A stretch of 64,000 nt of DNA, taken from NCBI GenBank assembly GCA_964502215.1, contig CAZCUN010000001.1, forward strand, positions 1 to 64,000, in the 5' to 3' direction. Every line of letters begins with the position of its first letter. Within the stretch, counting starts at the first letter, position 1. This document shows, piece by piece, positions 43,626-52,494 of this stretch. The notes below the pieces were generated by a model. It saw nothing but the letters and a program-made list of their open reading frames with translations, was not told the DNA's origin and made no database searches. The position numbers were made by a program, and so were the translations under genes. The stretch comes from JAALLB01 sp964502215 (GTDB taxonomy: Bacteria > Pseudomonadota > Alphaproteobacteria > Rhizobiales > Rhizobiaceae).

Positions 43626-44623
43626 AGTTCAAATCCAGGTATCGAAAGCGGGTTGTCCATAATCGCTGTTCTGTCTGGCGTATCGATTGCAAGATTATCC
43701 ATAAAGGCATCAAATATCGTTTGGATCATTTTTGGATCAATATTTTTTGCAATCACGACAAGCTGCGTTTTAGCAATTTCTTCATTCCAATTTTCGCGTT
43801 TTTCAAAGTCATGCACAACTTGTCCTGAGACTTGAATTAATAAAGGCTGCTCTGGATGCGTCTCAATTTTTGCAAAGCCTTTGATACGCAGAAGCTTGTC
43901 ACCAAGCGCACTCACCAGATGATGTAGCAGTCCTGCAATTATCTGCGGGGTAAGTAGCTGGTTAGTTTCTAATATTGTCGAAGTGAATTTTGAATGATGT
44001 CCATGGGATATTTGCTTTGGTTTAATTACCCTTTGTGAAATCATTTCAGGCGAAAGATTGTTAGCGTCTTTCAAGATTAAAGCAGTTGGATTGTAGGCCT
44101 GAATGATTTCTTCACATGGTGCAATCTCTCCTCCAATATCTGTTTTACTCAAAATGATTACGTCAGCTATGGACAGTTGTTTTTTCGCTTCTTCATTATC
44201 GCTGAGAATTGTTTCTCCCCTTAAGCAATCAAAAACTGTAATAACCTCTGCTGGCGAATAGGTTTGAGCCAGGATTGGGTGAAAGGCCAGAGACTGAAAA
44301 ATTGGTAATGGGTCGGCTATGCCTGTTGTTTCAATAATTACACGGTCAAATTTAGTTGCATCCAATTCAAGCAGTGTATCAACCATCTCTCCACGAATAC
44401 TGCAACAAAGACATCCGTTCGATAATTCTAAAATTGTATCCGAGCTGGTTTCTATTAAAAGATGGTCTAACGCGATTTCACCAAATTCATTTACAATGAC
44501 AAGTGTATTCGCAAAGGTTTCCAGTTTTAGTAGTTTATTGAGCAGAGTTGTTTTTCCAGATCCTAAAAAGCCTGAAAGAATATAAACTGGTTTAAGTGGA
44601 TTTTTGAATTCTACCTTGCTCAT
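43622..44623 (-). CDS. CobW/COG0523-family metallochaperone GTPase
   Basis: A 333-residue G3E GTPase. Walker A is GFLGSGKTTLLNK (about residues 18-30), the metal-binding motif CLCC (GCLCCSIRGE) is intact, and the GTP-specificity element SKTD is in VIILSKTDIGGE. The C-terminal CobW_C domain is present (KIETHPEQPLLIQVSG). Family members insert zinc or cobalt into client proteins and are often induced by zinc limitation. The start ATG 44623 follows the DD-carboxypeptidase stop by two bases, so the two are co-transcribed. Confidence 0.92.
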   Translation of the reverse strand: MSKVEFKNPLKPVYILSGFLGSGKTTLLNKLLKLETFANTLVIVNEFGEIALDHLLIETSSDTILELSNGCLCCSIRGEMVDTLLELDATKFDRVIIETTGIADPLPIFQSLAFHPILAQTYSPAEVITVFDCLRGETILSDNEEAKKQLSIADVIILSKTDIGGEIAPCEEIIQAYNPTALILKDANNLSPEMISQRVIKPKQISHGHHSKFTSTILETNQLLTPQIIAGLLHHLVSALGDKLLRIKGFAKIETHPEQPLLIQVSGQVVHDFEKRENWNEEIAKTQLVVIAKNIDPKMIQTIFDAFMDNLAIDTPDRTAIMDNPLSIPGFEL

Positions 44624-44625
44624 AA

Positions 44626-45807
44626 TCAAGGTCTTTGTGTTGGTAATGGAAGCTTTCCTGTAGAGGCGTTGCCAATCGTTTTAAGAATAGCGTTCCCGAC
44701 ATCTAATGTATTTTCAGGGAGTGTCGATTTAGGCAATGCATTTCCAGGACGTTTTGTCGGGATAGGTACATTTTGAAATGAGGCGGTGCTTGCCCCAGCC
44801 GTAATGCCACCTGTCGTTATATTTAATACTTTTGAAGATAAGCGACGCTTATGAAGGTGCTTGGAGGAAATTCTTGCTTCTCCCGCGGTTGGATCATAAC
44901 GTTGGCTTCTTGCTTTTTGTGTGCATAAAATAGGGCGCATATTTTTTGGCTTTGCACCTGTTTTTGTAACCGCTGAATAGATGCTTCCAAAATTATTATT
45001 TGGCTTACTAAAACCATCCTCCAATAAATGTGCGGCAGATAATGCACGTTCAGTTTGTGAAGAGGTTCCCATAACAACAGTAATTAAGGTTTTGCCATTG
45101 CGTTTTGCTGAGCCTACTAAATTATAGCCAGCAGCACAGACAAAACCAGTTTTCATGCCGTTTGCGCCAGTGAAGCGTTCTAATAAAAGGTTGTATGAGT
45201 AATGTGTTTTACTAGGAGTTCTTATCGCTGCTGCTTCAAACATATAAGCATATTGGGGGAATTCTTTTAAAATTTGGGCAGAGAGTAAAGCCATGTCGCG
45301 GGCTGATGAATACTGATTGGCATTATGTAGGCCATTTGAGTTTGTAAAGCGTGTATTACGCATGCCTAGGCGTCTTGCTTCGTTGTTCATTTGTGCAACA
45401 AAATTTTTCAAATTACCCGCAACTGCTTCGCCCAAGGCATGTGATACGTCATTTGCACTTTTGATTATGATAATTTTTAAGGCTGTATCGATTCTGAGCT
45501 TAACGCCTTGATTGTAGCCCATTTTGCTCGGCGGTTGCTTTCGTGCTGCAGCTGAAATGGTTACAGGTGAACCAGCCGCTATAGAGCCTTTTTTAATTGC
45601 TCTAAACGTTACATAAGCAGTCATGAGTTTGGTTAGTGAAGCAGGGTACCAACGATCATTTGCTTTTTGTTGGGCAAGAATTTTCCCAGTTGCTGCATCA
45701 ATAACGATATATGGGTTGCGTGTTGAAAGCGTTTCTGCTCGCAGTTTAATTGGGAGCACTAAAAATACGATCACTAATATTGAAACAAAGAATTGAGAAC
45801 GATACAT
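44626..45807 (-). CDS. D-alanyl-D-alanine carboxypeptidase (PBP5/6 type)
   Basis: A 393-residue S11 peptidase trimming stem pentapeptides in the periplasm. The signal peptide is FFVSILVIVFLVLPIKLRA. The active-site triad motifs are SLTK (residues 57-60, in RWYPASLTKLMTAY), SAN in IKSANDVSHALGE, and KTG in NGMKTGFVCAAGY. The long C-terminal tail (about residues 285-393) is low in order and ends without an evident amphipathic anchor. It is divergent from an amidohydrolase gene, with a 16-base palindrome between them. Confidence 0.92.
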   Translation of the reverse strand: MYRSQFFVSILVIVFLVLPIKLRAETLSTRNPYIVIDAATGKILAQQKANDRWYPASLTKLMTAYVTFRAIKKGSIAAGSPVTISAAARKQPPSKMGYNQGVKLRIDTALKIIIIKSANDVSHALGEAVAGNLKNFVAQMNNEARRLGMRNTRFTNSNGLHNANQYSSARDMALLSAQILKEFPQYAYMFEAAAIRTPSKTHYSYNLLLERFTGANGMKTGFVCAAGYNLVGSAKRNGKTLITVVMGTSSQTERALSAAHLLEDGFSKPNNNFGSIYSAVTKTGAKPKNMRPILCTQKARSQRYDPTAGEARISSKHLHKRRLSSKVLNITTGGITAGASTASFQNVPIPTKRPGNALPKSTLPENTLDVGNAILKTIGNASTGKLPLPTQRP

Positions 45808-45851
45808 AGACTTAACAAGATACTCGTGTTTGTATTAGTTTGAATTTAAGT

Positions 45852-45867
45852 ATGGGTAATTACCCAT
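45852..45867. promoter_or_regulatory. Perfect 16-base palindrome in a divergent promoter
   Basis: ATGGGTAATTACCCAT reads identically on both strands. It lies between the DD-carboxypeptidase start (45807) and the amidohydrolase start (45917), so it is a good candidate operator for one or both. No regulator gene adjoins it except the Crp/Fnr-type gene at 47088-47771. Confidence 0.5.
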
Positions 45868-45916
45868 GCTGTTTAACATTATTAATCGTCACCTAGCACA
45901 TTTGTCAGGAATGCAC

Positions 45917-47083
45917 ATGCCAATTATCAACCGTATGGCCGAACTTCACGATGAAATTACGGCATGGCGCCAAGAAATTCATGAAAACCCTGAATTGATG
46001 TATGATGTGCATGAAACAGCAGCCAATGTCGCCTCAAAATTAGAAGCTTTTGGCTGTGATGAAGTTGTTACTGGCATAGGGCGCACAGGTGTTGTGGGTA
46101 TTATTCATGGCAAAACGCAAGATAGTGGGTATTGTGTTGGGTTACGTGCAGATATGGATGCATTGCCAATAACAGAGATTGTTGATCGTCCCTATAAATC
46201 TAAGGTTCCCGGTAAAATGCACGCGTGCGGTCATGATGGTCATACGGCAATGCTATTAGGAGCTGCAAAATATCTTTCTGAAACGAGAAATTTTAATGGA
46301 TCAGTTGCCGTTATTTTCCAGCCTGCTGAAGAGGGTGGCGCTGGTGGTAAGGCAATGGTTGACGATGGTATGATGGATCGTTTTGGTATCAAAGAAGTTT
46401 ATGGAATGCATAATTTGCCAGGACTTGATGTGGGCGAGTTCGCTATCAGGCCTGGGCCTATAATGGCTGCAACAGATGAATTTTACATTGAGGTCACTGG
46501 CAAAGGTGCTCATGCTGCGATGCCACATCTTGGAAATGATCCTATTGTAATTGGCTCGCAAATTGTTTTGGGTTTGCAAGCAATTGTATCGCGTAATGCA
46601 TCTCCCTTTGAATCATTGGTTGTAACCGTCACAAAATTTAATGCAGGAACTGCAATGAATGTCATACCAGAGACAATTCAGATTGCGGGTACTATCCGCA
46701 GTCTTGATGAAGGCGCTCGTCAATTGGGTATGCAGCGGTTACGCGAAATTGCTCAGGGGTATGGCGCTGCCAACAATGCATTAGTAAACGTTACAATTCA
46801 TGAAGGTTATCCAGTGACTTCAAATCATGAAGCTGAAACACAAAAAGCTGTTGAGATTGCATCTGCTATAGCTGGTAGTGATAAAGTAGAAGCGAATACT
46901 GAAGCTACAATGGGTGGCGAAGATTTTTCTTACATGCTGCTTGAGCGCCCAGGTGCATTTATTTTTGTAGGCAATGGGGATAGTGCAGGGCTTCACCATC
47001 CTGAGTATGATTTCAATGATGCAGCGATACCTTATGGCACGTCTTATTGGGCAAAACTTGCAGAAACGATAATGCCTGCTTGA
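45917..47083 (+). CDS. M20-family amidohydrolase (hippurate hydrolase-like)
   Basis: A 388-residue metallopeptidase of the M20D group. Seen: AWRQEIHENPELMYDVHETA, the metal motif MHACGHDGHTAMLLGAAK, IFQPAEEGGAGGKAM, the dimerisation domain VTGKGAHAAMPHLG, and the final GGEDFSYMLLERPGAF. Members cleave N-acyl amino acids, hippurate or indole-acetyl conjugates. The substrate is not set by sequence. ATG 45917 (AGGA upstream) is chosen because the longer reading from 45866 runs through the promoter palindrome. Confidence 0.92.
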   Translation: MPIINRMAELHDEITAWRQEIHENPELMYDVHETAANVASKLEAFGCDEVVTGIGRTGVVGIIHGKTQDSGYCVGLRADMDALPITEIVDRPYKSKVPGKMHACGHDGHTAMLLGAAKYLSETRNFNGSVAVIFQPAEEGGAGGKAMVDDGMMDRFGIKEVYGMHNLPGLDVGEFAIRPGPIMAATDEFYIEVTGKGAHAAMPHLGNDPIVIGSQIVLGLQAIVSRNASPFESLVVTVTKFNAGTAMNVIPETIQIAGTIRSLDEGARQLGMQRLREIAQGYGAANNALVNVTIHEGYPVTSNHEAETQKAVEIASAIAGSDKVEANTEATMGGEDFSYMLLERPGAFIFVGNGDSAGLHHPEYDFNDAAIPYGTSYWAKLAETIMPA

Positions 47084-47087
47084 AAAT

Positions 47088-47771
47088 TTATTCTTCCCAA
47101 GCGTCTGAAATGCGCTTTTGTAGTTCAATAACATTTTTAATCACAAGAGCACCTTTGGTTTTTTCAAAAATATCTTGCTTATGAAGCGTATTTAATTCTC
47201 GCGATACAACTTCACGCCTCGTACCAATACGATCTGCTAATTCGCGTTGTGTTGGCGGAGGGCTTATGCTGCGTTGACCTTCATGACCAAGTCGCGGTTT
47301 TGAAAGGCGTAAAAGTTCTGCATAAATACGATGCTTCGCTTGAAGAAAAGATTGTTCTGCAAGGCGCATATTGAGCATTCTTATTCTTTTTGTAAGAACT
47401 TTCATAACGTCCAAGTTTAATTCAGGTGACAGCATAATTAACTTGAGAAATGTTTTTTGTGGAATGATACATAGTTTGCTTTTGTACAAAGTCGTTACAT
47501 TAGCGCTTCTTGTTTCACCATCTATAGCAGCAAGTTCGCCAAAAAAATCACCTGGCCCCATTTCGCCAAGGATAACCTCTTTGCCGATTGAAAGGCGACT
47601 TATAATACGCACAAGCCCTGTTATCACAAAGCGCACGTCACTTGTCTCTTCATCAATATCAATGACTAATTCATTCTCTTCGTATTCTTTCCAGATACAC
47701 TCCTTGGCAAGTTTCTCACCTTGCTCAGGGTCTAATGAAGAAAAAAATGGGATATTACATAAGTTATCCAT
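47088..47771 (-). CDS. Crp/Fnr-family transcriptional regulator
   Basis: A 227-residue regulator with an N-terminal cyclic-nucleotide-like beta-roll (EMGPGDFFGELAAIDGETRSANV, in pieces) and a C-terminal Crp-type helix-turn-helix (TQRELADRIGTRREVVSREL). The four Fnr iron-sulfur Cys are absent. PFFSSLDPEQGEKLAKECIW at the N-terminus is normal. It is convergent with the amidohydrolase gene (4-base gap). The target and effector are unknown. Confidence 0.92.
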   Translation of the reverse strand: MDNLCNIPFFSSLDPEQGEKLAKECIWKEYEENELVIDIDEETSDVRFVITGLVRIISRLSIGKEVILGEMGPGDFFGELAAIDGETRSANVTTLYKSKLCIIPQKTFLKLIMLSPELNLDVMKVLTKRIRMLNMRLAEQSFLQAKHRIYAELLRLSKPRLGHEGQRSISPPPTQRELADRIGTRREVVSRELNTLHKQDIFEKTKGALVIKNVIELQKRISDAWEE

Positions 47772-47893
47772 TGATCACACTTTTTGCTTAGTTCATGTTA
47801 ATGGGTAGCGATTGAATTAGCTCAATGCTCTTGCATTGATGTGCAAGTGAGTTTTTCTGATTATATAATTGCTTGAATTTCAGAGGAAAACAA

Positions 47894-48631
47894 GTGTCTA
47901 TACTGTTTGATTTTCTCACAACGGGTGAGTTGATACTTTGTTGTGGGATAATAATTTTTGCTTCGGTCTTGCAAGTTTCAATTGGCATGGGCTTTGGCAT
48001 GCTTGCCTCTCCTTTGATCGCCCTTGTTAAGCCTGAATTGGTTCCAGGGTCAATTTTAGCAATGGGTTTATTTGTAGCGTTTTCAGGTGCGTGGCGCGAA
48101 CGTAATAATATTTCAATTGATGAATTAAAACTTGGAGTAGGTGGGCGGGTAATTGGTAGCATTATAGCTTTTGGTTTGCTTTTGCTTATTCCAGACGTGA
48201 ATAGCTTCTTAGTTGTTTTTGGAGTTGTTATGTTAATTGCGATTGCGATGACAGCTTACGGCATGAAAATTAGTTTCACGTCCCAAAACTTGCTTCTACT
48301 TTCTATTATTTCTGGGGTTATGGGTTCTATTACAGCGGTCGGGGCACCGCCTATGGCAGTAATATATCATGACCGCAAGCCTCAAATTGTGCGACCTACA
48401 TTAAACGCATTTTTCTTTGTTGGTTCTGTTTTAGGGCTTATCAGTCTTGGGTTTAGTGGATGGATTTCAGCGCAAGATTTTATTGCTGCTATAATTTTTT
48501 TACCCGCTATGTTCTTTGGAATTTTAGTGTCAGCACCTTTTAAAAAAATGCCCTCAACCTTAGTATCTAGGTTGCTTTTAGGTTTATCAGCAATCGCATC
48601 GTTATCTTTAATTCTTCGAGGTCTATTTTAG
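47894..48631 (+). CDS. TSUP-family (TauE/SafE) membrane protein
   Basis: A 245-residue protein with about eight helices and the TSUP pattern LQVSIGMGFGMLASPLIALV, then SGVMGSITAVGAPPMAVIYH in the second half. GTG 47894, with AGAGGA six bases upstream, is preferred over TTG 47873. The substrate is unknown. It has little similarity to the TSUP gene at 2673-3422 outside the family motifs. It is divergent from the Crp/Fnr-type gene. Confidence 0.85.
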   Translation: MSILFDFLTTGELILCCGIIIFASVLQVSIGMGFGMLASPLIALVKPELVPGSILAMGLFVAFSGAWRERNNISIDELKLGVGGRVIGSIIAFGLLLLIPDVNSFLVVFGVVMLIAIAMTAYGMKISFTSQNLLLLSIISGVMGSITAVGAPPMAVIYHDRKPQIVRPTLNAFFFVGSVLGLISLGFSGWISAQDFIAAIIFLPAMFFGILVSAPFKKMPSTLVSRLLLGLSAIASLSLILRGLF

Positions 48632-48744
48632 AGAACAATTGTATTTCTTATGTTATCTATAAAAATGCAGTTGTATTTTTTAACTTTTCCATAAACATTC
48701 TACATCATAGTTCTCCAAGGGCAAATTGGGGCATTAGAATTAGG

Positions 48745-51066
48745 ATGAGGTTTACATTATTAAATCGAGATGAATTAGACGAGAAAAAATTACCAGATAG
48801 TATTTATAAATCTGTTGTAACATCTCTTTACAGCGATCCAAAATCGCTGGCTATCGGAATAATTTGTTGTATTTTGGTTTCAGTTGTTTTGTTTTATAAA
48901 ACATTGGACCCTACACAACTTATTTTTGCGGGCTTATTTTTCTTTATTGGAGCGGCTCGTATATTTCTTACTTTATCGTTTAATAAAGTGGTTGATAAAG
49001 GACTATCTGTACAAGCTTATAAAGCTTGGGAGAATAAATACATTTTTGCAGGATCGGTTTATCTATCTGTCTTAGGGGCTTGGTATATAAATGGTTTAAT
49101 CAGTAACGACGACCCTTACGTACAACTGGCATCCTTGGCGCTGATACTTTGCTATTTAGCTGGAATTATTGGAAGAAATTTTGCCAGTTATAAAGTTGTT
49201 CGTGCGCAAGTCATCATTGCAATACTATTCTTGATTGGCGGATCGTTAGTTTTTGATAAAGCTCATGGCATGTATAGCGTTTTGCTGTCATTTTTTCTAC
49301 TTCCGTATCTGATTGCAACATATAAAATGTCTGCAAGCCTTCGTGGTATGTTATTTAAAGCAGAAATAAATGCTTTAAATAACAGTATGATCGCGAACCG
49401 ATTTGATGCGGCCCTTGAAAATGTTACCCATGGCATTGCTATGATAGATAAAAATGGCGTTGTCGTTGTTGCTAATGATCGTTTTGTACAATTGTCAGGC
49501 ATGGTTGATTGGGAGATTGTTGGGTGTAATATTGAAATTTTGAATACGATTGAAATACGCAATACTTTATACAAGACACTTGGTGAACAAATTAGAAGCT
49601 GCCTTGAAGATAATAAATCAGTCCAAGTAATATTTGAAATGACATCTGGTGCCACGATTGAGGCTGAATATAATTCGATGATTGATGGTGGGGTTATTGC
49701 TTTATCTGATATTTCAGAAAGAGGGGCTTCTGAAAAAGTTATTAAAGATCTTGCAAACTTTGACGCGCTTACAAATTTGCCAAATCGCCGGTACTTCATG
49801 GAAACGGTTGAAAAATTTTTTAAAGCCGATCAAGTAAGTTTAGTATCATCGATGTATTTTGTTGACCTTGATAAGTTTAAAGAAATTAATGATACGCTAG
49901 GACATGCAATTGGAGATGAATTATTACGTGTCGTAGCAAATAGGTTAAAGCTGATATTAGATAAAGATATGATGCTTTGTCGTTTTGGTGGTGATGAATT
50001 TATAATATTTTGCCCAACCTTAAATGACCCAACACAATGCAGTAATTTTGCAGATAAAATTTTAAAAGAAATTCATTCGCCAATTGTTATGCAGAATCAT
50101 AACTTTGATATTACCGGTAGTGTTGGGATATCAATTTCTCCAGAGCATGGGACTGATGTAGATGTTTTAATTCAACATGCTGACGCTGCTCTTTATGAAT
50201 CAAAAGCTAAAGGCCGCTCGATGTTTACCTTTTATACAAATTCCATAGGTGAGGCGATTAGTGAAAAAAGGCAGCTTGAGATCGATTTGAGACAAGCGCT
50301 TAAAAGTGATGAACTAACGCTCTTTTATCAACCTATTTTTGATGTAAAAAAATGCGCAATTAGTAGTTGTGAAGCACTTGCTAGATGGAATCACCCTAAA
50401 TTAGGTTTTGTATCGCCAAACATATTTATTGAAATGGCTGAAGAAACTGGTCTTATTGTTGAGCTTGGAGAGAAGCTCTTGCGTAAAGCAATGCGTGACT
50501 GTCTAATGTGGCCAAGTGAAATATGTGTTGCTGTAAATGTGTCTTCAATACAATTTCAAAAGACCGATATATTCCATACAGTTACAACACTGTTGAGTGA
50601 AACGGGTTTGCCAGCGAATAGGTTAATTATTGAAGTTACAGAAAGTGTTATGATTGGTGATATTGATGATATCAAAAAAACTTTAAGCCAGCTTTCTAAT
50701 CTAGGCGTCAGTATCTCTCTGGATGATTTTGGCACTGGGTTTTCTAGTTTGAGTTATTTGCATACTTTACCTTTCGATAAAGTGAAAATTGACAAGTCCT
50801 TCGTTGATAATAGCGTTGAAAGTGATCGCTCACTTGTGCTTTTACAAGGTGTGGTTGACTTGCTAAAGCGACTAGGATTACGCATTGTTCTTGAAGGAAT
50901 AGAGACCCAAGAACAGCTTGATATCATGGAAAACAATATTTTTATTCATGAGTATCAAGGCTATTTATTCTTTAAGCCGATGAACACAGAAGACTTTATT
51001 GTGCTTGCTGATAAAACAATAGCATCGCTATCACGTGATAATATAGCTAAATTGGCGTTGCAGTAA
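48745..51066 (+). CDS. PAS-GGDEF-EAL cyclic di-GMP protein
   Basis: A 773-residue membrane signalling protein. About five or six helices (residues 35-195) are followed by a PAS-like domain (about 215-330, NVTHGIAMIDKNGVVVVAND), GGDEF (about 340-500; the active site GGDEF itself at 415-419) and EAL (about 515-760; EAL at 543-545 in CEALARWNHP). The EAL metal motifs DDFGTGFSSLSYL and KIDKSFV are present, so both activities are possible. No RxxD inhibitory site precedes GGDEF (DKDM instead). It lies just upstream of the FeeM/LuxI-like gene. Confidence 0.94.
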   Translation: MRFTLLNRDELDEKKLPDSIYKSVVTSLYSDPKSLAIGIICCILVSVVLFYKTLDPTQLIFAGLFFFIGAARIFLTLSFNKVVDKGLSVQAYKAWENKYIFAGSVYLSVLGAWYINGLISNDDPYVQLASLALILCYLAGIIGRNFASYKVVRAQVIIAILFLIGGSLVFDKAHGMYSVLLSFFLLPYLIATYKMSASLRGMLFKAEINALNNSMIANRFDAALENVTHGIAMIDKNGVVVVANDRFVQLSGMVDWEIVGCNIEILNTIEIRNTLYKTLGEQIRSCLEDNKSVQVIFEMTSGATIEAEYNSMIDGGVIALSDISERGASEKVIKDLANFDALTNLPNRRYFMETVEKFFKADQVSLVSSMYFVDLDKFKEINDTLGHAIGDELLRVVANRLKLILDKDMMLCRFGGDEFIIFCPTLNDPTQCSNFADKILKEIHSPIVMQNHNFDITGSVGISISPEHGTDVDVLIQHADAALYESKAKGRSMFTFYTNSIGEAISEKRQLEIDLRQALKSDELTLFYQPIFDVKKCAISSCEALARWNHPKLGFVSPNIFIEMAEETGLIVELGEKLLRKAMRDCLMWPSEICVAVNVSSIQFQKTDIFHTVTTLLSETGLPANRLIIEVTESVMIGDIDDIKKTLSQLSNLGVSISLDDFGTGFSSLSYLHTLPFDKVKIDKSFVDNSVESDRSLVLLQGVVDLLKRLGLRIVLEGIETQEQLDIMENNIFIHEYQGYLFFKPMNTEDFIVLADKTIASLSRDNIAKLALQ

Positions 51067-51075
51067 TATACTTAA

Positions 51076-51110
51076 AAATTATAATATTTAGATTAGTGAT
51101 ATTATAATTT
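51076..51110. other. AT-only inverted repeat downstream of the c-di-GMP gene
   Basis: AAATTATAATAT (51076-51087) and ATATTATAATTT (51099-51110) are perfect 12-base arms with an 11-base spacer. It starts ten bases after the GGDEF-EAL stop and lies 92 bases before the FeeM-like start. With no GC pairs it would be a weak terminator, so a regulator site is also possible. Confidence 0.45.
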
Positions 51111-51150
51111 AGTAATATTAACCATTACAGCGCCTCATGCTTTACAACCC

Positions 51151-51166
51151 TTAATAAACTGTTAAC
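51151..51166 (+). promoter_or_regulatory. CtrA-type box TTAA-N7-TTAAC
   Basis: TTAA (51151-51154), spacer TAAACTG and TTAAC (51162-51166) fully match the CtrA consensus. It ends 35 bases before the start of the FeeM/LuxI-like gene, the same distance as the box before the DUF11-type gene at 61689. CtrA control is inferred from the motif. Confidence 0.6.
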
Positions 51167-51201
51167 TTACGGTGATAGTACAGAATGTTTAGGGGCACAA
51201 A

Positions 51202-51927
51202 ATGTATGTCGATCTCAATGGGTCACGGTTTGCGAATAAACTATTGGCATATTTGCAAAAAGTAGATTACCGCGTAGCTTTCACACCAGAAGACAGGGAA
51301 GCAATTTTTCGTCAGCGTTATAAATCGTATCTGAATGAAGGTGCGATAGATGAAAATCCATCTGGCATGTTTCAAGATGCATATGACGACTTTGATAATT
51401 GTTGGATGTTTGGCATTTATATAGACCAACAACTTATTGGCTCAATACGACTTCACGTTATTAGCCCTGAGAACAGAAAAGGCCCTGCTTTTGATGTTTT
51501 TCCAGACCTTGTAAACCCTATGCTTGACCAAGGTATGACGTTGATTGATCCGACGCGATTTGCTGCGGAATTTGATGTTTCAAAGAAATATCCAGAAATG
51601 CCTTACTTGGTGTTGAGAGCCGCATATATGGCTTATGAATATTTTGAAGCAGATTATTGTTTAGCGACAGTCCGTAAAGAGCATGTTGCTTTTTATAGGC
51701 GTATTTTTAATGCTGAGTATATGTGTGAGCCACGCCCATACCCACTGCTTAAATCGTCAATTTGCCTTTTGAGGGGGAATGTACGAGACGTTAGAACAAA
51801 ATTGGCTAGGCGATATCCAATCTTTGAATCCAGTTTGACAGAACGTAGAATGATGTTTGAACAGTTTCAAAACCCTAGCTTTGAAACGCAGAATAGTTTC
51901 ATACCAAAATTGGTTGCTAAGGCTTAA
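51202..51927 (+). CDS. FeeM/LuxI-like N-acyl transferase
   Basis: A 241-residue GNAT-fold protein of the autoinducer-synthase/FeeM superfamily. It has the family's N-terminal pattern: RQRYKSYLNEGAID (R39), an acidic DAYDDFD (59-65), then GSIRLHVI (R83), comparable to the R...D.D...R residues of LuxI. The middle DPTRFAAEF and LVLRAAYMAYEYFEADYC (a helix with an R) are FeeM-like. FeeM makes long-chain N-acyl tyrosine, whereas LuxI makes acyl-homoserine lactone; which applies here is open. No luxR-type gene adjoins it. The CtrA box upstream and the c-di-GMP gene before it suggest a signalling role. Confidence 0.75.
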   Translation: MYVDLNGSRFANKLLAYLQKVDYRVAFTPEDREAIFRQRYKSYLNEGAIDENPSGMFQDAYDDFDNCWMFGIYIDQQLIGSIRLHVISPENRKGPAFDVFPDLVNPMLDQGMTLIDPTRFAAEFDVSKKYPEMPYLVLRAAYMAYEYFEADYCLATVRKEHVAFYRRIFNAEYMCEPRPYPLLKSSICLLRGNVRDVRTKLARRYPIFESSLTERRMMFEQFQNPSFETQNSFIPKLVAKA

Positions 51928-52032
51928 GTTTTAGGTTTCAGCTTCATATCAAAATCAAAGACATATTGTGCCAGTTATATAAGAAGTGCTAATGAGCATA
52001 AATTAGATTTTTAATTGGGTGACTTCACTTAG

Positions 52033-52494
52033 ATGCCTATGTTTATCAAACATGGTTTTCAAAAACTTCTGCAAGCATTTTATGTTTTGTTGTTAGTCAC
52101 TTTTGTAGGCTCTGTTTTTATTAGCACCGTTTCGCGATATGCTTTTAGTCTTGGAAGCGTGAGGCTTGAAGATTTCATAAGCTATATGTTTTCTGCACTT
52201 GTAATTCTAAGTGTGTTGATTGCTTTCCAAAAAAACAAACATGTAAAAGTGCAAGCTTTTTCAATAATGCATGATTTTTTTGAAGGGCGCTTTCTACGTA
52301 TTTTAAGTGCTATCCCATTTTTAATTATTGCGGTTCTTTCCCTTCCAGCAGTTAGTTTTTCTTGGGCCATCTTTGAGGGTTCAAAAGAGTTGGCTGGGTT
52401 AGGGGGTGTTTTTATAATTAAGACCTTACTGCCAATTTCATTCGTACTGATTGCTGTTTATTTATGCTTCGGTGGAAAAGATAAACAATCATGA
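52033..52494 (+). CDS. TRAP transporter small permease (DctQ type)
   Basis: A 153-residue four-helix membrane protein with the DctQ pattern (FVGSVFISTVSRYAF; RLEDFISYMFSALVILSV; KNKHVKVQAF). It is the small subunit of a sodium-driven tripartite transporter and overlaps the large permease gene by four bases (ATGA). No DctP-type substrate-binding protein gene lies within this window, which is unusual because the three are normally adjacent. Confidence 0.9.
   Translation: MPMFIKHGFQKLLQAFYVLLLVTFVGSVFISTVSRYAFSLGSVRLEDFISYMFSALVILSVLIAFQKNKHVKVQAFSIMHDFFEGRFLRILSAIPFLIIAVLSLPAVSFSWAIFEGSKELAGLGGVFIIKTLLPISFVLIAVYLCFGGKDKQS

Noticed and set aside
47788..48162. Minus-strand frame of 124 codons over the start of the second TSUP gene
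   Set aside because: It shows no family pattern, overlaps a clear membrane transporter gene and has Pro/Asn/Ile-rich shadow composition.
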